The notes under the pieces: model-generated | Told to the model about the DNA's origin: nothing | The model's input: the letters and a program-made list of their open reading frames with translations, nothing else | Database searches by the model: none | Shown here: in pieces, positions 54,566-63,534 of the stretch | How the letters are laid out: every line of letters begins with the position of its first letter | Position numbering within the stretch: the first letter of the stretch is position 1 | Program-made: the position numbers and the translations under genes | DNA from: Streptomyces sp. SLBN-118 | Lineage (GTDB): Bacteria; Actinomycetota; Actinomycetes; Streptomycetales; Streptomycetaceae | Assembly (NCBI RefSeq): GCF_006715635.1 | Contig: NZ_VFNP01000002.1 | Span: forward strand, 1,302,001-1,366,000 | DNA length: 64,000 bases | Direction of reading: 5' to 3'

Positions 54566-56335
54566 ATGACCGAGCAGGCACTCCCAGGTCAGGGCCCCGG
54601 AACGACGGGCCCTGGACCCGACGGAGCTGGATTCACCTATCAAGGAGCCGAGCCGGAGCTGATCGTCGTCGCCCGGGCCGAGGCCCGGCTGCGCGCCGGC
54701 ACGGATCGCGTACGGTCGGCCTCCGGGGCCGACATCTCCGCCCTCAACATGTTCCTCAGCGACGAACAGCTCGCCCTGGAGCCGCTGTTCGGCAACGAGG
54801 AGCGTACCCGGTCCGCCCTGCCCTCGCCGCCCGCCGGGCCGCCCGGACGGGGCACGATGCCGGACCTCTCGCTGTTCTACCGCGTACGGGGCGGGGGTGA
54901 CCGCGCCCGCGAGCTGACCGCGCGGCTGGCAGCCCTCCCCGAGATCGAGACGGCGTACGTCAAACCCGGTGCCATGCCCGCGCGGACGGCACCACAGGGC
55001 CCGGCGGTGGCGCCCCTCACGGAAGAGGCCAAACGACTCAAGGAGGGTGCGCCCGCGACCGCCGACTACACCGGCCGCCAGGGCTATCTGCTGCCCGCGC
55101 CCGAAGGAGTGGACGCGTACTGGTCCTGGCAGCGTCCCGGCGGTTCGGGCCAGGGTGTCACCGTCGTCGACGTCGAGGGCGCCTGGCAGCTGGGCCACGA
55201 AGACCTGGCGGACAAGCTGGCGGGCATCGTCGTCGGCAATCCGGTCCAGGACGTCGCCTGGCGCAACCACGGCACGGCGGTCCTCGGCGTCATCGGCGGC
55301 GACCGTGACGAGAAGGGCATCACCGGGATCGCACCCGAGGCGGTGACCGCGGCCGCCTCGTTCCAGGGCCTCGGCTCGGCCGCGGCCATCCATGCGGCGG
55401 CCGAACGGCTCTCCGCCGGCGACATCCTTCTGGTCGAACTCCACCGGCCGGGACCGCGGTTCGACTTCGAGGAGCGCGACGACCAGCGAGGCTACATCGC
55501 GCTGGAGTGGTGGCCGGACGACTGCGCGGCGATCCGCTGGGCGAGCGAGAAGGGCGTCCTGGTCGTCGAGGCGGCGGGCAACGGCGCCGAGAGCCTGGAC
55601 GACGCGCTGTACGAGCGCCGACCCGACGAATTCCCCGAGTGGTGGCGCAACCCCTTCAACCCGTCCAACCAGTCGTCCGGAGCGATCCTCGTCGGAGCGG
55701 GCGCTCCCCCGCCCGGGACGCACGGCCGCGACCACGGTCCCGACCGCTCGCGGCTGGCGTTCTCCAACTACGGGGCGCGAATGGACGCCCAGGGCTGGGG
55801 CCGCGAGGTCACCACGACCGGCGGTTTCTGGGACCGGGCGGGTGATCTCCAGGGCGGCGCCGAGGAGATCGCCTGGTACACCGACACCTTCTCGGGTACC
55901 TCGTCCGCCTCGCCGGTCGTGGTCGGCGCGCTGGCCTGCCTGCAGGGCATCCTCAGGGCCGCACAACTGGCCGTGATGGGCCCCGAGCAGGCGCGCGACG
56001 TCCTGCGCAGGACCGGTTCGCCGCAGCAGGACGCCCCGGGACGGCCCTCCTCGCAGCGGATCGGCAACCGCCCCGACATCAAGGCGGCCGTCACCCACCT
56101 GATCCCGGCCTCGGTCGGCTCGGGCCGGGCGGAACGGTACTGGGACGAGCTGGTGCCGTATCCCCGTGAACTTCCGCCGCGCATGAGGCTGTTCGTGGCC
56201 GGCGCGTGGCGCAACCTCAACCACCCCGCCCCCGACATCCGCCAGGCGGTCCATGCCGCCTTCGCGGGGGGACGGCCGGACGTTCGCGTCTGGTACTCGG
56301 ACGACGAGGTGGTGGGCCTGGTCGTCGCCGGATGA
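54566..56335 (+). CDS. Subtilisin-like (S8) serine protease without signal peptide
   Basis: 589 aa from the ATG at 54566. The N-terminal 165 residues resemble an inhibitory propeptide (MPDLSLFYRVRGGGDRAREL, LAALPEIETAYVKPGA). The catalytic triad is readable: Asp202 in VTVVDVEGAW, His235 in WRNHGTAVLG and Ser446 in FSGTSSASPVV; the oxyanion Asn is in VVEAAGNGAE. No signal peptide or membrane span, so it is cytosolic or exported without one. The C-terminal 50 residues (540-589, LFVAGAWRNLNHP onward) align with the end of the Gln-rich protein encoded 56 bp downstream. Confidence 0.9.
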   Translation: MTEQALPGQGPGTTGPGPDGAGFTYQGAEPELIVVARAEARLRAGTDRVRSASGADISALNMFLSDEQLALEPLFGNEERTRSALPSPPAGPPGRGTMPDLSLFYRVRGGGDRARELTARLAALPEIETAYVKPGAMPARTAPQGPAVAPLTEEAKRLKEGAPATADYTGRQGYLLPAPEGVDAYWSWQRPGGSGQGVTVVDVEGAWQLGHEDLADKLAGIVVGNPVQDVAWRNHGTAVLGVIGGDRDEKGITGIAPEAVTAAASFQGLGSAAAIHAAAERLSAGDILLVELHRPGPRFDFEERDDQRGYIALEWWPDDCAAIRWASEKGVLVVEAAGNGAESLDDALYERRPDEFPEWWRNPFNPSNQSSGAILVGAGAPPPGTHGRDHGPDRSRLAFSNYGARMDAQGWGREVTTTGGFWDRAGDLQGGAEEIAWYTDTFSGTSSASPVVVGALACLQGILRAAQLAVMGPEQARDVLRRTGSPQQDAPGRPSSQRIGNRPDIKAAVTHLIPASVGSGRAERYWDELVPYPRELPPRMRLFVAGAWRNLNHPAPDIRQAVHAAFAGGRPDVRVWYSDDEVVGLVVAG

Positions 56336-56391
56336 ACCACAGGACCACCGGATCACTCGCCGGAGGAATCGAAAGGGAAGGTGAACATCGC

Positions 56392-56895
56392 ATGAGCACC
56401 ACCCCGCAGATGAACCCCAGCACCATGAGCCAGCAGTACGGGCATCAGCAGTACGGGCAGCAGGGCGCGAGCACGGCGCCGCCCCAGATGGGCCTCCAGA
56501 GCCAGCAGAGCCACATCCCGCTCGCGCAGGAGATGCAGCAGCTCAGCCAGCAGCAGCCCTACCAGCAGTTGCTCCAGCAGCTGGCCGGTCAGCAACACCA
56601 GCAACACCCGCAGCAGCAACACCAGCAGCAGCCGCCGCTGGTACTGCCGGGCGCGGTCGACAGCCAGGCCATCACGAGCGGTATCGCGACGAAGTTCTGG
56701 GACGTCGTGACCCCGCTGCCCGGCCAGCCGTCGATCCTCTACCTGTTCATCAACAACGGCTGGCGCCGTCTGGTCAACCCCAACGCGGTGACGCATGACC
56801 AGGTCCAGGATGCCTTCGCCTTCGGTCAGCAGGTCATCGGGATCTACGAGTCGACGAACGATGTCATCCAGGCCGTGATCGTGAACAAGCAGTAG
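56392..56895 (+). CDS. Glutamine-rich, prion-like protein sharing the protease C-terminal domain
   Basis: 167 aa from the ATG at 56392 with AAGGTG upstream. Residues 6-82 are low in complexity, with about 31 Gln in 77 positions plus Tyr, Pro and His (MSQQYGHQQYGQQ; QQHQQHPQQQHQQQPP). Residues 85-167 form a compact domain. Its last 51 residues (LFINNGWRRLVNP; GIYESTNDVIQAVIV) match the end of the S8 protease in spacing and in key Leu-Phe, Trp-Arg, Pro, Gly and Tyr positions. It is co-directional with the protease and precedes a strong terminator. It may be a substrate, scaffold or sensor for the protease; no known family recognised. Confidence 0.85.
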   Translation: MSTTPQMNPSTMSQQYGHQQYGQQGASTAPPQMGLQSQQSHIPLAQEMQQLSQQQPYQQLLQQLAGQQHQQHPQQQHQQQPPLVLPGAVDSQAITSGIATKFWDVVTPLPGQPSILYLFINNGWRRLVNPNAVTHDQVQDAFAFGQQVIGIYESTNDVIQAVIVNKQ

Positions 56896-56914
56896 CGCCA
56901 ACTCCCCGCACAGA

Positions 56915-56947
56915 GGGCGCCGGGTGGGCAAGAGCCACCCGGCGCCC
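56915..56947. terminator. Bidirectional terminator after the Gln-rich gene
   Basis: GGGCGCCGGGTGG (56915-56927) pairs perfectly with 56935-56947 across a 7-nt loop, between the convergent Gln-rich and GH31 genes. Confidence 0.88.
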
Positions 56948-56966
56948 GCTCACGTGACAGCGCAGC

Positions 56967-59900
56967 CTAGGCACAGTTGAAGCGGGCCGCCGCCCAGTCG
57001 CCGTGGTCGCCGGTCTTCGAGCCGTTCGTGTCGGTGACCTTCAGCCGGACATGCCGCGCCCCTGAGAGCGGCACATCGACCGGTACAGTCGCCGACGCGC
57101 CCGTCACCTTGGGCGAGGTCCACAGCACCTTGCCGTCCCCCTCGACCGAGAAGGCCACCTCCCCATAGCCGTTGATCTCGTCGTCGATGCCGACGTCTGC
57201 GGTCAGCGCGGTGCATCGCCCGCCGAGGTAGACCTCGATGCCGGAGTCGGCGTGGGCGCCGATTCCCTTCTCGTACGTCTTTCCCCCCAGGGTCAGCACG
57301 TGCCCGTCGGCGGCGCCCGACTCGCCGTTGCTGCGGTCGCGTTCGGCGGGCCCGTAGCCGTTGGCCGCGGTGAGCCAGACCAGATCGCTCGCCCATGCGT
57401 CGGCGACCGGCGGCTGCGGCATGACCCCGACCGCGAACCGCTGGAGCGACGTGCGGTCGCCGCCCGCCGACCGATGCCGTGCGACCGCGGTCAGCGTCGT
57501 CTCGCCCAGCGCGGCGTCCTTGGCCGGAGTGACGGCCACCTCGACGCGCCGGGTGGTCCCCGCCGGGATGCGGTCCACGGCCGGGGCAGGACTCACCTGC
57601 CAGCCCGCCGGGGCGTTCAGCGAGACCTGGACCGCCGTGGCGTCCTGGGTGCCGGCCGTGACGTCGACGGCCACCGTGCCCGCCACGCCCGCGCCGAGCT
57701 CCTGTCCGGCCGGGACGGCGACGGCAGCGGCGGCTCCCGCCACCGCGCCGCCGACGGCGCTGGTGTCCTTCAGCTCAAGGCCGAAGCCCCGGTCCGTGCG
57801 CAGGGACGGCGTTTTGACGCTCACCACGCCGCCGCGGTCGTCCCGGTCGTACCACCAGCCCTGCCCGGCTTTCTCGTACGCCGCCTTCGAGTTCAGCCTC
57901 GGCAGCACCCGGCCGTCGAGTACGACCCGGCTCGGCGCGTCGCCGGTGTGCACGCTGAACCGGTACGGGCGGGTGGCCTGCTTGCCCGTGAACTGCCCCT
58001 GGCTCGCGCCGATCCGGATGGTCACATCGCCCGCTCCGCTGTGCGGCGCGTCCACGGTGGCGCGCTGGGTGGCGTACTTCCCCGCGCGGTGCTCGCGCGT
58101 GACACCGTCGTCCTCGTACAGCGTGAAGGACGAGCGCCCCTGCGGGTAGATGTCCCAGGCGAGCGGGGAATCGGCGGTGCGGTCCGCGTACGAGCGGATG
58201 CCCGGCCACATCGGGACGGCAGCTCCGGCTTTCACGAAGAGCGGCAGCGTGTCGAGCGGCGCGCTGTAGCCGTCGACGGTGACCGGCCCCTCGTAGGTCC
58301 GTCCGCTCCAGTAGTCGATCCAAGTGCCCTTCGGCAGATAGATCCCGTCCCGCCTGACGGCGTCCTGGTAGACGGGCGCGACCAGGAAGTCCTCACCGCT
58401 CAGGAACTCGTACTTGGCGGCGTCCGTGGCCGCCTTGGGATCGTCCGGGTACTCCAGGGCGAGCGGCCTCGCCAGGCCCACGCCCGTCAGCGTCGCCTCG
58501 TGCGCGTACGAGTAGATGTACGGGAGCAGGGACTCGTGCAGCTTGAGATAGCCGCGGTTGACGGACGTGTAGGGCTCGCCGTAGCGGAAGGGCTGCTTGT
58601 CGTGCGGCGCCCAGCCGTCCATGGTCATCGTGACCGGCAGGAACATCTTCCACTGCAGATCGCGCGCGTACGTCGTGGGGCTCCCGCCGAAGATCCCGTC
58701 CACGTCGCCCGTGGTGTACGCGAGACCGGACATGCTCGCGCCCGCGTACGTCGGGATCTGCCAGCGGATGTACTCCCAGCTGCCCGACTGGTCGCCGGAC
58801 CACTGCACTCCGCAGCGCTGCGCCCCCGACCAGCTCTCGGGCGCCCAGGTGAAGCCGCGGGCGTCGCTGTTGTCCTCGATCCCCCTGTGCGCGTCCTTGC
58901 AGCCGTCGAGCGCGAACTTGTAGCCCTCGCCGACCCAGGCGACGTCCAGCTTGGCCACCCGCTGGCCGGCCCTCACCTGCTCGGCGAGCTTGCCGATGCC
59001 GTCCTCGGTCCACAGGCCCATCTGCATTCTGCGGTCCCGGAGCCCCTGGCCTGTCTCAGCCAGGTTCTCGTATCCGCATCCGTAGCCGTCGTTGACGAGC
59101 ATCCAGCCACCCGGCATGTCGTTGTCGACGTACCCGTCGGCGACCTTGAGGGCGTCGAGGGTGTGGCGCTCTCCGCGGTTGGCGTTGTGCAGGTAGCAGT
59201 CGGCGTCGCCGATTTCGAGACCGTAGACGGGCGGCATGAAGGGCTTGCCGGTCAGCCTCGTGTACTGCCCGATGACATCCTTGGCGCTCGGCCCGGCGAA
59301 GTAGTAGGCGTCGAAGCGCTGTTCCCTGGCGGTGGCTGTCACGGGGTCGTCAAAGACGTACGTGTTGGGCGCGTACGTGTTCCGGTAGACGCCGTAACCG
59401 GCCGAAGAGAGGTAGAACGGAACGGAGTTGGGGTGCCCGCCGTCGTTCCAGTTGTAGTCGACTCCGACCTCGACGGTCTTGCCGCGGTGGGAGGTGTTGC
59501 CGCGGCCGTTCTGCATTCCGGCGCCGTAGTACTGCTCGTCGGCGCCGCGGGCGAGAGTCTGGGTGGTCCGCTCCCGGTTCCAGGTCAGGCCTTTGGTCTC
59601 GGCCCAGAGCCGGGTGCCGTCGGCCCGGTGGAGGGCGAAGCGGAGCGGCGACTTGTACGCGCGCAGTGTGACCTTGGTGGTGCTGAGTTCGTACCGGTCG
59701 CCCCGCTCGCGCCAGGTGGTTGCCGGCGGGGCGCCCTGGGGCAGGACGATGTCCGTGCCGGTGGGGTCGGTGAAGGCTCCGTCCGGGGCGAGTTCGATAC
59801 GGAACGTCTCGGCGGAGACGAAACTGACGCGCGCTGCGGCGCGGCCGGCGGTCAGCCGGTAGACACCTCCGTCGTGAGCGAACCCGGTGACGTCACCGAC

Positions 59901-60011
59901 CGTCGTGTCCGCCGGGTCGGCCTGTGCGCCCGTGACCTGCGGCACGAGGGCGGCGAACAGACCGAGGAGCGCGGCAACGACCGCTGATCTCAAGCGTTTT
60001 GGGGATCCCAT
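56967..60011 (-). CDS. Secreted glycoside hydrolase family 31 enzyme with NPCBM domain
   Basis: 1014 aa. Signal peptide LRSAVVAALLGLFAALVPQV, cut near GAQADP. GH31 barrel: YGLEIGDADCYLHNANRGER, the nucleophile Asp in VAKLDVAWVGEGYKF, the acid/base Asp in QWSGDQSGSWEYIRWQIPTY, and PFRYGEPYTSVNRGYLKLHE. A beta sandwich region follows, then a NEW3-like domain (about 780-870, AGWQVSPAPAVDRIPAGTTR) and a C-terminal NPCBM sugar-binding domain (LGGKTYEKGIGAHADSGIEV). It probably removes alpha-linked terminal glucose, galactose or a related sugar outside the cell; the exact bond is uncertain. Confidence 0.93.
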   Translation of the reverse strand: MGSPKRLRSAVVAALLGLFAALVPQVTGAQADPADTTVGDVTGFAHDGGVYRLTAGRAAARVSFVSAETFRIELAPDGAFTDPTGTDIVLPQGAPPATTWRERGDRYELSTTKVTLRAYKSPLRFALHRADGTRLWAETKGLTWNRERTTQTLARGADEQYYGAGMQNGRGNTSHRGKTVEVGVDYNWNDGGHPNSVPFYLSSAGYGVYRNTYAPNTYVFDDPVTATAREQRFDAYYFAGPSAKDVIGQYTRLTGKPFMPPVYGLEIGDADCYLHNANRGERHTLDALKVADGYVDNDMPGGWMLVNDGYGCGYENLAETGQGLRDRRMQMGLWTEDGIGKLAEQVRAGQRVAKLDVAWVGEGYKFALDGCKDAHRGIEDNSDARGFTWAPESWSGAQRCGVQWSGDQSGSWEYIRWQIPTYAGASMSGLAYTTGDVDGIFGGSPTTYARDLQWKMFLPVTMTMDGWAPHDKQPFRYGEPYTSVNRGYLKLHESLLPYIYSYAHEATLTGVGLARPLALEYPDDPKAATDAAKYEFLSGEDFLVAPVYQDAVRRDGIYLPKGTWIDYWSGRTYEGPVTVDGYSAPLDTLPLFVKAGAAVPMWPGIRSYADRTADSPLAWDIYPQGRSSFTLYEDDGVTREHRAGKYATQRATVDAPHSGAGDVTIRIGASQGQFTGKQATRPYRFSVHTGDAPSRVVLDGRVLPRLNSKAAYEKAGQGWWYDRDDRGGVVSVKTPSLRTDRGFGLELKDTSAVGGAVAGAAAAVAVPAGQELGAGVAGTVAVDVTAGTQDATAVQVSLNAPAGWQVSPAPAVDRIPAGTTRRVEVAVTPAKDAALGETTLTAVARHRSAGGDRTSLQRFAVGVMPQPPVADAWASDLVWLTAANGYGPAERDRSNGESGAADGHVLTLGGKTYEKGIGAHADSGIEVYLGGRCTALTADVGIDDEINGYGEVAFSVEGDGKVLWTSPKVTGASATVPVDVPLSGARHVRLKVTDTNGSKTGDHGDWAAARFNCA

Positions 60012-60057
60012 GGCGCCGTGTGTAACGCGTCGCCGCGTACATGACCATGGACTTGTG

Positions 60058-60098
60058 TCCGGCCGCTCCTGGACTTATCGAAGCCGGGAGCGGCCGGA
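60058..60098. terminator. Hairpin downstream of mshC
   Basis: TCCGGCCGCTCC (60058-60069) pairs perfectly with GGAGCGGCCGGA (60087-60098) across 17 nt, just past the mshC stop on the reverse strand. Confidence 0.75.
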
Positions 60099-60104
60099 GC
60101 GGGT

Positions 60105-61334
60105 CTACAGTGCTACGCCCAGCAAGGCGTCGACGGCACGCGAGACGAGGCCGGGCGCGCCCTCGTCCGTGCCTCCCCCGGACTGCTGGAGCGCGGCCCA
60201 GCGGTCGACGGCCACGAGCGCGGCGGGGGCGTCCAGGTCGTTCGCGAGGGCGTCGCGGATCTCCTCGACGAGCGCGTCGGCGGACGGCCCGTCGGGCCGG
60301 GACACCGCCGCGCGCCAGCGGCCGAGCCGCTCCACGGCGTCCTGGAGCACGTCGTCGGTCCACTCCCAGTCGGCCCGGTAGTGGTGCGACAGGAGCGCGA
60401 GGCGTATCGCGGCCGGGTCCACGCCGTCGCGGCGCAGCGTCGAGACGAAGACCAGGTTGCCCTTGGACTTCGACATCTTCTCGCCGTTCAGGGCGACCAT
60501 GCCGGCGTGGACGTACGACTTGGCGAAGGGGTACTGGCCGGTGAGCGCCTGGGCGTGCGAGGCGCCCATCTCGTGGTGCGGGAAGGCGAGATCGGAACCG
60601 CCGCCCTGCACGTCGAAGCCCATGCCGAGGTGGTCGAGCGCGATGGCCACGCACTCGATGTGCCAGCCGGGCCGCCCGCGGCCGAGGCTGCCGCCGTCCC
60701 AACTCGGCTCGCCCTCACGGGCGGCCATCCAGAGCATCGGGTCGAGCGGGTTCTTCTTGCCGGAGCGCTCGGGGTCGCCGCCGCGCTCGGCGGACAGTGC
60801 CCTCATGACGTCGGCGTCGAAGTGGGACACCCCACCGAAGTGCGGGTCGGACTCGACCGAGAAGTACACGTCGCCTTCGAGCTCGTACGCGGCGCCGGCG
60901 TCCCGAAGGCGCTCGACGAGCGGCACGATGCCGGGTATGGCCTCGACGGCGCCGATGTAGTGCTGGGGCGGAAGCATCCGCAGGGCGGTCATGTCCTCGC
61001 GGAAGAGCGCGGTCTCGCGCTCGGCGAGCTCGGTCCAGTCGTGCCCGTCGCGGATGGCACGCTCAAGGAGCGGGTCGTCGACGTCCGTCACGTTCTGGAC
61101 GTAGTGAACCTGCCGCTTGGTGTCGAGCCACACGCGCTGAACGAGGTCGAACGCGTTGTAGGTCGCCGCGTGACCCAGGTGGGTCGCGTCGTACGGAGTG
61201 ATGCCGCAGACGTAGATACGGGCGACGGGACCGGGGTCGAGGGTCACAGGACCACCGGTCGCGGTGTCGTGGATCCGGAGGTCGCGGCCCTTGCCGGGCA
61301 GGGCGGGGACCTCAGAAGCGGGCCAGGCATGCAT
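60105..61334 (-). CDS. mshC: Mycothiol ligase MshC (Cys--GlcN-Ins ligase)
   Basis: 409 aa, the usual MshC length and shorter than cysteinyl-tRNA synthetase. Class I aminoacyl-tRNA-synthetase fold with the HIGH-like [20 protein letters not shown], zinc Cys in YVCGITPY and in [14 protein letters not shown], and the KMSKS loop [13 protein letters not shown]. It joins cysteine to GlcN-inositol in mycothiol synthesis. Position after parJ matches the Streptomyces order I recall. Convergent to nothing; a long repeat region lies upstream. Confidence 0.95.
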   Translation of the reverse strand: MHAWPASEVPALPGKGRDLRIHDTATGGPVTLDPGPVARIYVCGITPYDATHLGHAATYNAFDLVQRVWLDTKRQVHYVQNVTDVDDPLLERAIRDGHDWTELAERETALFREDMTALRMLPPQHYIGAVEAIPGIVPLVERLRDAGAAYELEGDVYFSVESDPHFGGVSHFDADVMRALSAERGGDPERSGKKNPLDPMLWMAAREGEPSWDGGSLGRGRPGWHIECVAIALDHLGMGFDVQGGGSDLAFPHHEMGASHAQALTGQYPFAKSYVHAGMVALNGEKMSKSKGNLVFVSTLRRDGVDPAAIRLALLSHHYRADWEWTDDVLQDAVERLGRWRAAVSRPDGPSADALVEEIRDALANDLDAPAALVAVDRWAALQQSGGGTDEGAPGLVSRAVDALLGVAL

Positions 61335-61698
61335 GCAATGAGCCTAACCGGACGCGGCTTCCGCATACGACCCGGCGTCGGGATCGGGACACGGCGAGTG
61401 GGTGCGGTGCCGGGGTGCGGTTGTGCGGGGTGCGGTTGCCGGTGCCAGTGCGGGGTGCGGTTGCCGGTGCCGGGGTGCGGCGTGCGGTTGCCGGTGCCAG
61501 GGTGCAGGTTGCGGGGGTGCCCGGTGCCGCGGGGTGGGCGTCTGGGGTCCGCTCGGGGTGGAGCCGGGACTGCATGATTTACGGCGCGTCTCCGGCGTGC
61601 GGTGAGGCGCGGGCGTCCCAGCGCCACAAATCACGCTCTACGTCCCGACTCCACCCGCTCCGCGGCCCCCTTGCCCGGTGGCAGCAGGCGCGCGCCCC

Positions 61699-61966
61699 GC
61701 GCCGCGAAGCGGGCGCACCTTCCCCTCCCCTGCGGGCCCGGGCGCCCCTCGCCGCGAGAACCGCGCGCTCGGAGGCGGTTCCCCCCTGCGGCCCCGGAGA
61801 CCCTCGCGAAGCCCGGGCGCCAGGAGGAGGTCACCCCGCGCCGCGAAGCGGGCGCTTCAGAGGTTGGGGGCGTCAGCCCCCAACCTCCCCTCCTCCCTGC
61901 CGCCCCGGGGGCCGTCGCGAAGCACGCGCGTCAGGAGGCGGTCAGTCTGCGCCGCGAAGCGGGCGC
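61699..61966. repeat. Three dispersed copies of GCGCCGCGAAGCGGGCGC
   Basis: The perfect 18-mer occurs at 61699-61716, 61838-61855 and 61949-61966. The last two are followed by TTCAGAGG or TTCAGGGG and then by a G5/C5 hairpin, so a larger unit of roughly 45-60 bp is repeated. It is itself nearly palindromic. This resembles REP-like intergenic elements of Streptomyces. Confidence 0.85.
61860..61887. terminator. Hairpin with GTCA loop
   Basis: GAGGTTGGGGGC pairs perfectly with GCCCCCAACCTC over GTCA. It is part of the repeated unit between mshC and the SCO1664-family gene, and may end transcription of the latter. Confidence 0.65.
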
Positions 61967-61975
61967 TTCAGGGGT

Positions 61976-62025
61976 GTGGGGGCGTGAGCCCCCACCTTGC
62001 ACAAGGGGGCCGGGGCGCAGCCCCG
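61976..62025. terminator. Tandem G5/C5 hairpins downstream of the SCO1664-family gene
   Basis: GTGGGGGC-GTGA-GCCCCCAC (61976-61995) is followed by CGGGGC-GCA-GCCCCG (62011-62025). They lie 40-90 bp past the stop codon of the gene at 62065 on the reverse strand, so they probably form its terminator. Confidence 0.65.
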
Positions 62026-62064
62026 TTTCGGGAAAGGGCGGGGTGGGGAAACAAACCCCCTACC

Positions 62065-62883
62065 TCACACCGGTGGCCACGGAATCGCCGGCCACTCCCC
62101 CGACGGCACCGGATGCCTCCCCGCCGCCGTCAGCTCCCCCACCCGTCCCCTCAGCGCCTCCACTTCCGCCGCCGTCAGCAGTTGCTCCAGACGGGTGGTC
62201 AGAGGCCCGCCCGTCGACAGGGCGTCCGACAGGGACGCCAGCGCCGACAGGGTCTCCTGCGGGAGCGGATCCCCCGCCCACCCCCACAGCAGCGTCCGCA
62301 GCTTGTCGTCGACGTTGAACGTGACCCCGTGGTCGATCGCGTACAGATGACCGTCCGCCGTCGGCAGCAGATGCCCGCCCTTGCGGTCGCCGTTGTTGAT
62401 CACCGCGTCCAGCACGGCCAGCCGCCGCAGCCGTACGTCGTCCGCGTGGACCAGCAGCGCCGTACGCCCCTCGCCCACATCCGCGAAACCGACCGCCTTC
62501 CAGCCCTCTCCGGGCTCCTCGTCCTCGACGAGGGCGAGCAGGGACTGTTCGGGGTCGGCCTCGATCCAGAGCTGGACCATGCCCTCGCCGTACGGCCCGT
62601 CCCGCAGGACCGTCGGCGGGACCAGGCCCCACCCCGTCGCCTCGGAGACCTCGTACGCCGCGACCTCGCGCTGGGCGAGCGTTCCGTCCGGGAAGTCCCA
62701 CAGCGGCCGCTCCCCGGCGACCGGCTTGTACACGCAGTGGGCCGTTTCGCCCTCGTACGAGACGGAGCAGTACAGCACCGCGTTGGACGCCTCGCGGACC
62801 CGTCCGCGCACCTTCAGCTCACCCTTGGTGAGGAGATCGAGTGCGGTCAGACTCCGCGGCGGTATCCGTTCTGGCGCGGGCAT
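62065..62883 (-). CDS. SCO1664-family protein, PI3/4-kinase-like fold
   Basis: 272 aa from the ATG at 62883 with GGAAGGACACGT upstream. A Lys in AHCVYKPVAGERPLWDFP is the likely ATP-binding residue. LDAVINNGDRKGGHLLP and HLYAIDHGVTF look like the catalytic and metal-binding loops of phosphoinositide-kinase-like proteins. The substrate is unknown. Its start overlaps the DUF3090 gene by 37 bp in another frame, so translation is coupled. It is part of a set with DUF3090 and histidine phosphatase also seen near mshC in mycobacteria (Rv2133c-Rv2135c). Confidence 0.85.
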   Translation of the reverse strand: MPAPERIPPRSLTALDLLTKGELKVRGRVREASNAVLYCSVSYEGETAHCVYKPVAGERPLWDFPDGTLAQREVAAYEVSEATGWGLVPPTVLRDGPYGEGMVQLWIEADPEQSLLALVEDEEPGEGWKAVGFADVGEGRTALLVHADDVRLRRLAVLDAVINNGDRKGGHLLPTADGHLYAIDHGVTFNVDDKLRTLLWGWAGDPLPQETLSALASLSDALSTGGPLTTRLEQLLTAAEVEALRGRVGELTAAGRHPVPSGEWPAIPWPPV

Positions 62884-63437
62884 ACGTGTCCTTCCGGATC
62901 GAGCGGCAGGCTGCACAGCGGGCACGGCGGCCGGCCGGCGTTGACCACGTCCAGCGCGCGTTTGGCGAAGGCCCTGGCCTGCGCGCCGGTCAGCCGGACG
63001 CGCAGCATCGGCGGGCCGTTCTCCTCGTCCTGGAGCAGCCGCTCCTCGGCCTCGGCGAGGTCCTCCTCGGAGTCCGCGTCCAGTTCGACGAGCGCCTGCG
63101 CCTCGACGATCATGCGCTGTTCCTCGCCGTCCCAGGCCAGCGCCATCGTGCCGACCCGGAACTCCTCCTCGACCGGGGCGTCCAGCGGCGCGGTGTCCGA
63201 GACATCGGCGGGTGCCACGGCCGGAACCGGTGCGTTGCCGCCGGTGCGGCGTACGACCTCGTCCAGCAGTTCGTCGATCCGCTCGGCGAGCGCGGCAACC
63301 TGGGTCTTCTCCAGGGCCACGCTGGTGATACGCCCTGCGGCCGAAGCCTGCAGGAAGAACGTACGGCGTCCAGGCAGCCCGACCGTACCGGCCACGAAAC
63401 GGTCCGGCGGATCGTAGAGGAACACCTGACGGGACAC
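62847..63437 (-). CDS. DUF3090 family protein
   Basis: 196 aa from a GTG. Conserved N-terminal strand pattern (RQVFLYDPPDRFVAGTVGLP, TFFLQASAAGRITSVALEKT), an acidic middle (LDADSEEDLAEAEERLLQDE) and a C-terminal Cys cluster CPLCSLPLDPEGHVCP, probably a zinc site. Function not known. It overlaps the kinase-like gene by 37 bp and follows the phosphatase gene by 97 bp, so the three are likely one operon. Confidence 0.88.
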   Translation of the reverse strand: MSRQVFLYDPPDRFVAGTVGLPGRRTFFLQASAAGRITSVALEKTQVAALAERIDELLDEVVRRTGGNAPVPAVAPADVSDTAPLDAPVEEEFRVGTMALAWDGEEQRMIVEAQALVELDADSEEDLAEAEERLLQDEENGPPMLRVRLTGAQARAFAKRALDVVNAGRPPCPLCSLPLDPEGHVCPRQNGYRRGV

Positions 63438-63534
63438 GCTCTGTCTCCCTCGCGATCTGTGGGTCGGTCGGCCCGGTGGACTTGTCGGGCAGGCATACGG
63501 GTTTTCGGCCCGTCCACCCTACTGCGCGGAGCGA

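Larger units (their letters stand above)
61335..62064. repeat. 730-bp non-coding repeat region
   Basis: No gene can be supported here. The part 61401-61530 is a G/T-rich minisatellite built on GGGGTGCGGTTGCCGGTGCC, with full copies at 61427-61446 and 61452-61471 and several broken ones. The part 61690-62040 holds three copies of an 18-mer and a set of hairpins (separate entries). It probably contains the mshC promoter near its left edge. Confidence 0.8.

Noticed and set aside
61699..61966. CRISPR-like array
   Set aside because: Three copies of an 18-mer with unequal spacing (139 and 111 bp) and hairpin-bearing spacers do not fit CRISPR repeats, and no cas genes are near.
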